Source: Parabacteroides sp. PF5-6 (lineage in GTDB: Bacteria > Bacteroidota > Bacteroidia > Bacteroidales > Tannerellaceae). From it: a stretch of 64,000 bases of DNA. Both the position numbers and the translations under genes were made by a program. Shown piece after piece: positions 45,270 through 52,125 of this stretch. A model generated the notes under the pieces. It saw only the letters and a program-made list of their open reading frames with translations. It was not told the origin of the DNA and ran no database searches. The DNA lies in assembly GCF_029504695.1 (NCBI RefSeq), contig NZ_JAQFIN010000003.1, forward strand, positions 310,001 through 374,000, read 5' to 3'. The first letter of the stretch is position 1; each line of letters begins with the position of its first letter.

Positions 45270-46580
45270 TTACATATCATTCATAGATAAGCCCCTTAAT
45301 TCAATCTTATATTTTGCAAGTTCTTTTTTGATTGAATCGGCTTTCGTTTGAAGCAAAGCTATATCAATTTTCTTCGGGTTACGCTTTACCTCGGCAACAA
45401 TAGCCGTTTTATCCAAATCATTCAAGGCAATCAGGTCTATCTCATTTTCGCCTTTATTGTCCCAATAGCTACCGATAGCGGTTATCCTCTCCTCTTCCGC
45501 CATTTTAGCCCGAAAGTATTTTTCCAGAATGAAACCGCTATATTGCTCATAGTTCTTGTCAATAAACTCACGAAGCAAGTCATATTTTCCCATTTCAATC
45601 AATGACTGATTCGGATAAATGAATCGAAACCAAAAACGAAGGTAGTTGTCATTCAAACTCCAACGAGCTTTTCGGCTTTCCGGCTTCGAGAACATAGGCT
45701 TGTTCTTTGTGATAAGGGAATATTCTTTCTCCAAATTGACCAGATACGCCCCGGTATTCTTTCCGATGATGGAATCTATTTCACTTTGGGTCGTTTTCCC
45801 GGAAGCGATTAGCTGTAGGATAGAAAAATAGGTTCCATACTCTTTTCCAAACTCAGAGATAAGCAATTCTTTGCCTTCTCCGATAAAGGGAGAATCAGGA
45901 CGTGTAACCATATCCAGTATCTTATTCTTTGTTATCGCTCCGGCTTCCATAAGAAGGTCAATATACTTGGGAACGCCACCCGTCAGCATATAGAGACACA
46001 GAAGATCTTCCGATTTATATTTTGGATTATAATCGTTCAGGATTTCTTTTATTACGCTAACAGCGAAAGGTTGCAGTGTTATTTTTGAAGTAAGTCGCCC
46101 GAATAACGGTTCTTTCCTGTTCTCAAAAATCTTCATCATCATCGAATAGATAGAACCGGAAGCAATAAAGTTGATCTTAGTCTTATCCTTGTACTGATCC
46201 CAAAGATTCTGAACATCGCTGAATATGGACGAATTTACATTATCAAACTCTTGAAATTCATCAATGATAAGCGTATAATGTTCCTTTGTGGCAAAAATCA
46301 ACAACTGCTCAAAAATATCTTTGAATCGGGTAATAGTGCCAAAAATCTGTAAGTCTAAAGCATCTGCCGCATCTTTTTGAAACTGCTCGCAAAGAAGTGG
46401 TTCGCTCTTGCGGGAGACAAACAGATAAAGATACTTCTGTCCCTTTACAGATTCAAGTAAAAGGGAGGTCTTGCCGATACGACGGCGACCAACCATAACC
46501 GTAAAACAGGAACTCCTCTTCGATTGCTCCAATGTACGGGCTAATATCTCTAATTCTGCTGTTCTGTTATAAAACTTCAT
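45270..46580 (-). CDS. AAA ATPase of the DUF234 type
   Basis: A 436-aa soluble ATPase. Walker A is GRRRIGKTSLLLE (about 28-40), Walker B is YTLIIDEFQEFD (about 109-120), and the sensor segment NFIASGSIYSMM follows. The C-terminal third (WSLNDNYLRFWFRFIYPNQ ... IDLIALNDLDKTAIVAEVK) is the DUF234 region with a restriction-endonuclease-like D...ExK pattern. Such proteins are common in Bacteroidetes and archaea and have no firmly known role; links to mobile DNA or defence are suggested. It is the first island gene after the left att and appears complete. Confidence 0.82.
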   Translation of the reverse strand: MKFYNRTAELEILARTLEQSKRSSCFTVMVGRRRIGKTSLLLESVKGQKYLYLFVSRKSEPLLCEQFQKDAADALDLQIFGTITRFKDIFEQLLIFATKEHYTLIIDEFQEFDNVNSSIFSDVQNLWDQYKDKTKINFIASGSIYSMMMKIFENRKEPLFGRLTSKITLQPFAVSVIKEILNDYNPKYKSEDLLCLYMLTGGVPKYIDLLMEAGAITKNKILDMVTRPDSPFIGEGKELLISEFGKEYGTYFSILQLIASGKTTQSEIDSIIGKNTGAYLVNLEKEYSLITKNKPMFSKPESRKARWSLNDNYLRFWFRFIYPNQSLIEMGKYDLLREFIDKNYEQYSGFILEKYFRAKMAEEERITAIGSYWDNKGENEIDLIALNDLDKTAIVAEVKRNPKKIDIALLQTKADSIKKELAKYKIELRGLSMNDM

Positions 46581-46667
46581 ATCTCATGCTATTTAATGTA
46601 CATTATCTTAATGGCGGTTACAAAAATAAGAAGAATATCTCAATCCGTCACTATGTATATTAGGTTA

Positions 46668-46700
46668 TTTTAATGATGATTAAAATAATCACCATTAAAA
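46668..46700. terminator. AT-rich hairpin between ATPase and broken integrase
   Basis: TTTTAATGATGATT (46668-46681) pairs with AATCACCATTAAAA (46687-46700) with one mismatch and a short loop. It lies in the 204-bp gap between two minus-strand genes and may be the terminator of the upstream integrase fragment. Confidence 0.45.
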
Positions 46701-46784
46701 TATAGATAAGAGGATTTGTAGCTTGAAGCATTCATGCTATTTTATTTAACTTTTGTGAGTATAGACGAATAGTTTATTTCGTGC

Positions 46785-47760
46785 TTACAACTGAAAATCT
46801 GCCAACTTTTCCTCCAACGATTCCATATCAGCATTAAGCTTTGTATCCGTAATTCGAGCATAGAGCTGTGTTGTTCGCACATTCTTATGTCCTAATAATT
46901 TAGCAAGGCTTTCCATCGGCATACCATTAGATAAAGCAATAGTCGTAGCCATTGTGTGCCGCCCGCAATGGTATGTAACTCGCTTCTTAATCCCACAGGT
47001 TTCGGCAATTTCTTTCAGGTATTGATTTACTTTCTGATTGCTTAACATCGGGAACAATGTCTCCCTTTTTGAATCACTGTACTTTTCAATCAGTTTGGTA
47101 GGAATATCAAAAAGCCGGATATTACTCATTTCTTTGGTCTTCCACCTTTCAATCCTAATCCACTGATGGCCATCAACGGCTGTATGCAGATGTTTTTTTC
47201 TTAAATTCTTCACGTCCACGAAAGCAATGCCCGTAAAAATCGCAAAAAGAAATAAATCCCTGACAAGTTCCAACCGCTCATAGGGAAGTTCTTGCTTCAT
47301 GATAGATTTTACTTCATCCATTGTAAGAAATGTGCGATTGGTTTGTTTTAGCTTGATTTGGTATTCCTGAAACGGGTCATTCTTGATAATACCATTCTTT
47401 AGTGCCAATATGATAATCCGCTTAAAAAGTTGCATGAACTTAGCTGTACTGTTGTGATTGCAGCCGGAAACTGTTCTTAGATAAATTTCAAATTCACAGA
47501 TAAACTGGTGGTTTACTTTGTATAAAGGGATATCTTCTATTCCTTTCGTCGATTGCAAGAAGTCAACCAAGTGTTTCCGGATGGCTTCATATTTCTGATA
47601 AGTAGCTTGTGAACGGGTGATATTTACCTGTTTACGAAAATTCTCGTTGTGAATGGAGAAATAGGAAATTAGATACCGCTTACTGTAAGCAATTCCGGTA
47701 TAAATATCTTTAATCATTTCAGGGGTTACGTCCCCATCACATAATGACTGTTGAAAGTAA
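46785..47760 (-). pseudogene. Tyrosine integrase lacking its N-terminus
   Basis: The C-terminal about 320 residues of a Bacteroidetes tyrosine recombinase: core-binding domain (GCNHNSTAKFMQLFKRIIILA), catalytic HxxR in YHCGRH, and the nucleophile Tyr in RTTQLYARI. As in the intact integrase, the usual first catalytic Arg is replaced (FTGIAFVDV). The frame runs to an ATG at 47900, but its first 50 residues are antisense to an M23 peptidase fragment and not integrase-like. The real N-terminus is lost at a junction near 47760-47790. It is clearly related to, but not identical with, the integrase at 60869-62098. Confidence 0.82.
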
Positions 47761-48131
47761 ATCTGGTTAAGATACGGAAATTCCATACAGGAATTGACAT
47801 ACCCAAAACGAAAGGTACTCCTGTATATGCTACTGGTAACGGAATAGTAGTTCGTAAGGGGTATTGTTCGGGGTATGGGAACTATATAGAGATTCAGCAC
47901 GCAGGAGATTTCCGTTCATTTTACGCACACCTGAGCAAGACAATAGTAAATATCGGGGATTCGGTAAATGTAGCTACACAAATTGCTTGTGTGGGAAACA
48001 CGGGAGTAGTCACTGGTAGCCATTTGCATTATGAAGTCCGAAAAGGGAAACGCTACTTGAACCCAACCGGATGGTGCTACTGCCTGATTGAAATATGGAG
48101 CAAACAAATTATAAACGAAAAAACAGCATGA
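47751..48131 (+). pseudogene. M23 (LytM-type) peptidase lacking its N-terminus
   Basis: The frame encodes a LytM-like domain: FHTGIDIPKTKGTPVYATGNG, GYGNYIEIQHAG, FYAHLSK and GSHLHYEVRKGKRYLNP. The HxxxD and HxH zinc-ligand motifs are intact. The signal peptide and upstream domain expected for such a peptidase are missing; similarity begins about residue 11, at the same junction where the integrase ends. The first residues are therefore probably not native. The 3' end overlaps the next gene by 4 bp (ATGA). It may be unexpressed debris, or a short cytoplasmic fragment. Confidence 0.75.
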
Positions 48132-48583
48132 AATTTCTTACCACATATTTACAGCCCGGAGAGGAAATAATGTATAGGGCACGAATACATATATTCTTAT
48201 TCCTGCAACCTGCCATACTATTGGCTATCGGGTTTATGTGTTATTTTGATGAAATGAAAATAACACATTATTTAGGAATCACACTTCTGTTCTTGGGATT
48301 GGTTTCCCTCGTACAACGTGTGTTAGTAAAAGTTGGTTCAGTCTATGCCGTAACCAACAAACGAGTGATTATCAAAACGGGAGTAATAAGTCGTAGGACA
48401 GTTGAACTGGTACTTGCTAAATGTGAGGGTATTCAGGTGGTACAAGGTATTACAGGGCGTGTCTTTGGCTATGGTTCTATCGTGGTTACGACTGGCGGTG
48501 CTACCAACTGTTACTATTATGTTGCCAATCCGTTCCGGTTTAAGAGGGCGATAAATGAGCAGATTGTCCTATACCGCATGTAA
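48128..48583 (+). CDS. PH-domain (YdbS/DUF304-like) membrane protein
   Basis: A 151-aa protein. Two hydrophobic segments (IFLFLQPAILLAIGFMCYF and HYLGITLLFLGLVSLVQRVL) are followed by a bacterial PH domain: VYAVTNKRVIIKTGVISRRTVEL, GRVFGYGSIVVTTGGA and NPFRFKRAINEQI. The frame opens at 48095 but the ATG at 48128, overlapping the M23 stop codon, is the natural coupled start (MKFLTTYLQPGEEI). The role is unknown; such proteins sit in the inner membrane. A terminator follows at 48614-48646. Confidence 0.8.
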   Translation: MKFLTTYLQPGEEIMYRARIHIFLFLQPAILLAIGFMCYFDEMKITHYLGITLLFLGLVSLVQRVLVKVGSVYAVTNKRVIIKTGVISRRTVELVLAKCEGIQVVQGITGRVFGYGSIVVTTGGATNCYYYVANPFRFKRAINEQIVLYRM

Positions 48584-48613
48584 ATAAGCGACTTCCGCCA
48601 ACTTATTGAAAAA

Positions 48614-48646
48614 CACCTGTCAAGCAATTTTGTCAGGTGCTTTTTT
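48614..48646 (+). terminator. Rho-independent terminator before the reverse transcriptase
   Basis: CACCTGTCAA pairs with TTGTCAGGTG around a short loop, followed by six T residues at 48641-48646. It separates the PH-domain gene from the reverse transcriptase, so the latter is an independent unit. Its right arm also contains the -33 element of the next promoter. Confidence 0.8.
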
Positions 48647-48659
48647 ATGGGTAATTTTG
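48629..48659 (+). promoter_or_regulatory. Promoter of the reverse transcriptase gene
   Basis: TTTG at 48629-48632, a 19-bp spacer and TAATTTTG at 48652-48659 match the Bacteroidetes housekeeping consensus exactly. Transcription would start near 48666 and give a leader of about 30 bases. That leaves no room for a retron-type msr-msd RNA upstream. Confidence 0.7.
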
Positions 48660-48697
48660 CAGAAAAATAAACAATTAGTTTTTTAGATAAATACTGC

Positions 48698-50206
48698 ATG
48701 AAAAACATATTGGGATACAGTCATATTAAAGCAAGAAATTTTTTTTTGAAAGGAGAGAGTTATTTTAACTCTGACATACCACCATATTTCATTTTTGCAC
48801 CTTTGCTGAAATCAATTTCGATTTTGTTTAGAGGTAAAGTATTGTCCAATTTTCTATTGGAACATGAAGATGATAAGGGGAATTTGAAGAAAAAGTACCC
48901 TTGTGATTTTGAAGATGTAAACTACAAATTTTTAAATAACAAAGACGGGAAATACGCTTGGAGACCACTTCAGTTAATACATCCTGCATTATATGTATCG
49001 CTTGTTCACAAAATCACAGAAAAAGAAAATTGGAAATTCATTGTGGAGCGATTTCAAGAGTTTGGGGAAAATTCTAAAATAAAATGTTATAGTATTCCTA
49101 TAGAATCCGATAGCGAATTATCAGATAAAGCAGAAACAATAACACATTGGTGGCAAGCAATAGAACAACAATCCATAGAATTAGCATTGCAATTTGAATA
49201 CACTTTACATACGGATATCTCAGATTGCTACGGTTCTATTTACACCCATTCTGTTGCTTGGGCTTTACATACCAAAGATATTGCAAAAAGAGAAAGAAAT
49301 AAGTCGTCTTTAATCGGGAACATTATTGATAAGCATCTTCAAGGAATGTCTTATGGTCAGACTAATGGCATACCACAAGGTAGTCTATTAATGGATTTCA
49401 TTGCTGAAATGGTTTTAGGTTATGTGGATTTAACTTTATCGGAAAGATTAGACGATGAGAGTTTGGATGAGTATGAAATTATCCGTTATAGGGATGACTA
49501 CAGAATTTTTTCAAACAATCCACAAGAAGCTGAGTTAATTGCGAAACATTTAACAGAAATTCTTATTGAAATGGGAATGAGATTAAACGTGCAAAAGACG
49601 TTGGTTTCCAATAATATAATTAGAGACTCAATAAAATCAGACAAACTTTACTGGATGCTCAATAAGAGAGGTGGGAAAAGTTTACAAGAACACTTATTTC
49701 TAATTCATGAACTTGCGGAAAAGCATCCCAATTCAGGCAGTTTAAGCAAGGCTTTGAACAAATTTTATAATCGAATACAGAAGATAGAAGAAACAAACCA
49801 AAACATCCCTGTTCTCATTAGCATCCTTGTTGATATTACGTTTAAAAACCCAAGAACATATTCTGTTGCCGCTGCCATTTTGAGCAAACTTTTATCCTTA
49901 ATAGACGATGCCGATAACCAAGAGGCTATTATAAGTAAAATAATTGCAAAATTTGATAAAATACCAAATACAGGACATATTCAGTTGTGGCTTCAGCGAG
50001 TAACTATCAAAATTAATAGAGAGCAAGAATACAAAGAATTATTATGCCAGAAAGTTAATGACCAAACAATAGATATATGGAACTCAGAATGGCTAAATGA
50101 TGAGTTACGGGAAATAATTGAAGAAGGGTTAATCGTCGATGAGGAAGTAATTGAGGATATTGATAGAATTATCGAATCCGAAGAATTTCAATTATTTGAT
50201 TATTAA
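48698..50206 (+). CDS. Stand-alone reverse transcriptase (unknown-group/Abi-like, putative defence)
   Basis: A 502-aa reverse transcriptase. Palm motifs appear in order: motif A HTDISDCYGSIYTHS with catalytic Asp173; motif B GQTNGIPQGSLLMD (about 220-233); motif C YRDD at 264-267, giving Asp266 and Asp267; and motif D NVQKTL (about 297). The N-terminal 165 residues are not retron- or maturase-like. The C-terminal part (about 320-502) is all-helical, with repeats such as SVAAAILSKLLSLI, like the alpha-helical repeats of Abi/DRT enzymes. No maturase X, HNH or protease domain is present. The family of RNA-templated defence polymerases is the best fit, but the exact class cannot be assigned. GC content is about one third, unlike the PULs. 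Confidence 0.88.
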   Translation: MKNILGYSHIKARNFFLKGESYFNSDIPPYFIFAPLLKSISILFRGKVLSNFLLEHEDDKGNLKKKYPCDFEDVNYKFLNNKDGKYAWRPLQLIHPALYVSLVHKITEKENWKFIVERFQEFGENSKIKCYSIPIESDSELSDKAETITHWWQAIEQQSIELALQFEYTLHTDISDCYGSIYTHSVAWALHTKDIAKRERNKSSLIGNIIDKHLQGMSYGQTNGIPQGSLLMDFIAEMVLGYVDLTLSERLDDESLDEYEIIRYRDDYRIFSNNPQEAELIAKHLTEILIEMGMRLNVQKTLVSNNIIRDSIKSDKLYWMLNKRGGKSLQEHLFLIHELAEKHPNSGSLSKALNKFYNRIQKIEETNQNIPVLISILVDITFKNPRTYSVAAAILSKLLSLIDDADNQEAIISKIIAKFDKIPNTGHIQLWLQRVTIKINREQEYKELLCQKVNDQTIDIWNSEWLNDELREIIEEGLIVDEEVIEDIDRIIESEEFQLFDY

Positions 50207-50284
50207 AATAAAAATAATCATTCCCGTCAATCAGGCTTTTTGTTACTTTTTCTCCCGCTCAGTTACCGGCTCATGGAAAAACCT

Positions 50285-50292
50285 TAGGTTTG
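50285..50292 (+). promoter_or_regulatory. -7 element upstream of the candidate bridge RNA
   Basis: TAGGTTTG matches TAnnTTTG exactly. No TTTG lies 19-21 bp upstream in the inserted form. In IS110 elements the promoter is often completed only when the ends join in the circular form; the right end offers a TTTG at 51660-51663 that could serve, though this is a guess. Start of transcription would be near 50299. Confidence 0.45.
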
Positions 50293-50298
50293 CATTGT

Positions 50299-50510
50299 AA
50301 TTATTTTATAAACTATAATGAGTGAACCATATGGAAAAAGAGAAATGTAAAGTCTATGTTACTATTTGGAACTCATTTTATTCATTTAATTTCAAGAACA
50401 TTTAATGATTTACGTTATTAATTAAAAAGAAAGGAAAATAACAAGTAAATCAACATGGAAAGTAGGAATAACTTATGTTACTATTACGAACTTGTTATTT
50501 GTCTTGGATT
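50299..50510 (+). ncRNA. Candidate IS110 bridge RNA with two paralogous loops
   Basis: Two stem-loops of matching design follow each other. In the first, AATGAGT (50317-50323) pairs with ACTCATT (50371-50377) around 47 bases. In the second, AAATAACAAG (50436-50445) pairs with CTTGTTATTT (50491-50500) around 45 bases. Both loops contain ATGGAAA early and the identical 12-mer TATGTTACTATT late. This is what is expected of a target-binding and a donor-binding loop on one RNA, encoded upstream of an IS110 recombinase. No guide assignment was attempted. No other function for this 398-bp gap was found. Confidence 0.6.
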
Positions 50511-50604
50511 AGACCTATATAAGAATTTAATCTGAAAGATATTTAAGGTTTTTAGGATATATTCAAGTGCCTTTCCAAATTATAAATCATTAAATCACTT
50601 TATC

Positions 50605-51621
50605 ATGAAAGACTCTTATTTTATTGGAATTGATGTGAGTAAGAAAAACTTGGATTGTTGTGTGTTGAAGAATGGCTCTGTGGTCAAACAAGATGTTATT
50701 CCAAATCATCAAAAGAGTATCGAAAACTATTTATCTATAATTTGTGTGGAACAAAATATAGATGCGGAACAAATAGTAATATGTGCTGAATTTACAGGAT
50801 TATATATTTATCCTTTAGCAATCTCTTGTCAAGTTGGAAACTATAAACTTTGGTTAGAAGACCCTACCCAAATAAAATACAGTTCCGGATTACAACGAGG
50901 GAAAAATGATCCGGTAGATGCTAAACGAATCGCTTTGTATGCGTATCGTTATGTAGATAAACTTAAAATATATAATCACCCGACAATAAGTATAGAATCA
51001 ATAAAGCTATTATCAACAGAATTAAATATGCTATGTGTTGATAGAGCCAAATACCAAGCTCAATTATCAGATCAAAAGGAATATATGCCTGATTATGTCT
51101 ATAAGTTGAAGTTAAAGAGATTATCCCTGCTTATTAAAGAATTGGATAAAGCAATATCTAATATTGAAGCGGAAATTGAGAGTATTGCAGCAAAAGATGC
51201 TTTGTTGTCTCATCAGATGAAATTATTATTGAGTATTGAAGGAATAGGAAAAAAGACTTCTTTAAAAATGATATTGGAAACACAAGCCTTTACGCGATTT
51301 ACCGATAGTCGCAAATTTTGTTGTCATGCGGGTGTTGCGCCATTTAGTTACTCATCAGGAAGTAGTCAGTTCTCTAAAAATCGGGTTTCCCAAAGAGCAA
51401 ATAAGAGTATAAAATCTCTACTTCATTTAGCTGCCTTATCTGCTATTCAAAATAAAAATAGTGGATTAAGGGCGTACTACGATAGAAAAGTTGGCGAAGG
51501 CAAAAATAAAATGTCGGTATTAAATGCTATCAGAGCTAAGCTTGTAGCTCGGATGTTTGCTGTAATAAAGAATGACAATCATTACATATTTAATTATAAT
51601 AATCAATATTCCAATCAGTAA
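50605..51621 (+). CDS. IS110-family transposase/recombinase
   Basis: A complete 338-aa RNA-guided recombinase. The N-terminal RuvC-like DEDD domain shows GIDVSKKNLDCCV (first Asp), CAEFTGLY (Glu) and KNDPVDAKRIALYAYR (last Asp pair). A coiled linker (about 140-200) leads to the C-terminal Tnp20 domain: SIEGIGKKTSLKMILE, CCHAGVAPFSYSSGSSQ (holding the presumed catalytic Ser) and KNRVSQRANKSIKSLLHLAAL. All expected residues are present, so it may be active. The long non-coding DNA before it carries the candidate bridge RNA. Confidence 0.95.
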   Translation: MKDSYFIGIDVSKKNLDCCVLKNGSVVKQDVIPNHQKSIENYLSIICVEQNIDAEQIVICAEFTGLYIYPLAISCQVGNYKLWLEDPTQIKYSSGLQRGKNDPVDAKRIALYAYRYVDKLKIYNHPTISIESIKLLSTELNMLCVDRAKYQAQLSDQKEYMPDYVYKLKLKRLSLLIKELDKAISNIEAEIESIAAKDALLSHQMKLLLSIEGIGKKTSLKMILETQAFTRFTDSRKFCCHAGVAPFSYSSGSSQFSKNRVSQRANKSIKSLLHLAALSAIQNKNSGLRAYYDRKVGEGKNKMSVLNAIRAKLVARMFAVIKNDNHYIFNYNNQYSNQ

Positions 51622-51690
51622 CGTGGTGTCTGATTATAAAAATATTAAATTCCTGACTATTTGTTAATATGATTTTCTTACCTTTACCAC

Positions 51691-52005
51691 ATGAAATATT
51701 TATCCCTCATATTATCCATATATGTATTACTGCTATCAGTAATGCCTTGTTGTTTAGAGGATAAATGTTTATCTATATATGCTGAAATAAGCAATGATAT
51801 AGGCAATAGTTGTGATGATTGCACCGATAATAGTTGCTGTTCTCCTTTTCTACATTGTAATACTTGTTACGGATTCCCGGAAGCTCGTTTTTATAATCCA
51901 ATAGTTATAACTTTAGGCTCAACATCTGATTGCGAATCAGAATATATATTAAGAAATAATCTTCCTGATTTTAAATCTTCAATCTGGCAACCGCCAAAAG
52001 CATAA
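51691..52005 (+). CDS. Cys-rich exported small protein (DUF6660-like)
   Basis: A 104-aa protein with an N-terminal hydrophobic segment (MKYLSLILSIYVLLLSVMPC) and many cysteines (PCCLEDKC, CDDC, SCC, HCNTC). It resembles small Cys-rich proteins found next to metal-efflux genes in Bacteroidetes and could bind a metal in the periplasm; this is inference. It is followed by a TonB receptor (120 bp) and an HMA-CDF transporter. The IS110 element ends within 70 bp upstream and may have displaced its original promoter. Confidence 0.7.
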   Translation: MKYLSLILSIYVLLLSVMPCCLEDKCLSIYAEISNDIGNSCDDCTDNSCCSPFLHCNTCYGFPEARFYNPIVITLGSTSDCESEYILRNNLPDFKSSIWQPPKA

Positions 52006-52125
52006 ATCAACTTTTAATTTTACAGGACATTTAGAATATGCCCTGCGTTTTTTGCGATAATACATTATTTGTAGTATCGTAACTCCTATATCATTTCAAA
52101 TTGAAGATTAAAAAGAAGAATAAAA

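Larger units (their letters stand above)
50270..51640 (+). mobile_element. IS110-family insertion element (ends approximate)
   Basis: It consists of a 310-330 bp non-coding left part with a candidate bridge RNA, the 338-aa recombinase gene, and a short right end. IS110 elements lack long terminal inverted repeats, so the exact borders cannot be read here; they must lie between the reverse transcriptase stop (50206) and about 50284 on the left, and between 51621 and 51690 on the right. It separates the reverse transcriptase from the metal operon. Confidence 0.75.

Noticed and set aside
48583-48697. Retron msr-msd RNA upstream of the reverse transcriptase
   Set aside because: The gap is 115 bp, most of it taken by a terminator and promoter; the expected leader is about 30 bases.
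48698-50206. Reverse transcriptase as group II intron protein or DGR component
   Set aside because: No maturase X or HNH domain, no intron-like RNA domains around it, no template/variable repeat pair and no accessory DGR gene.
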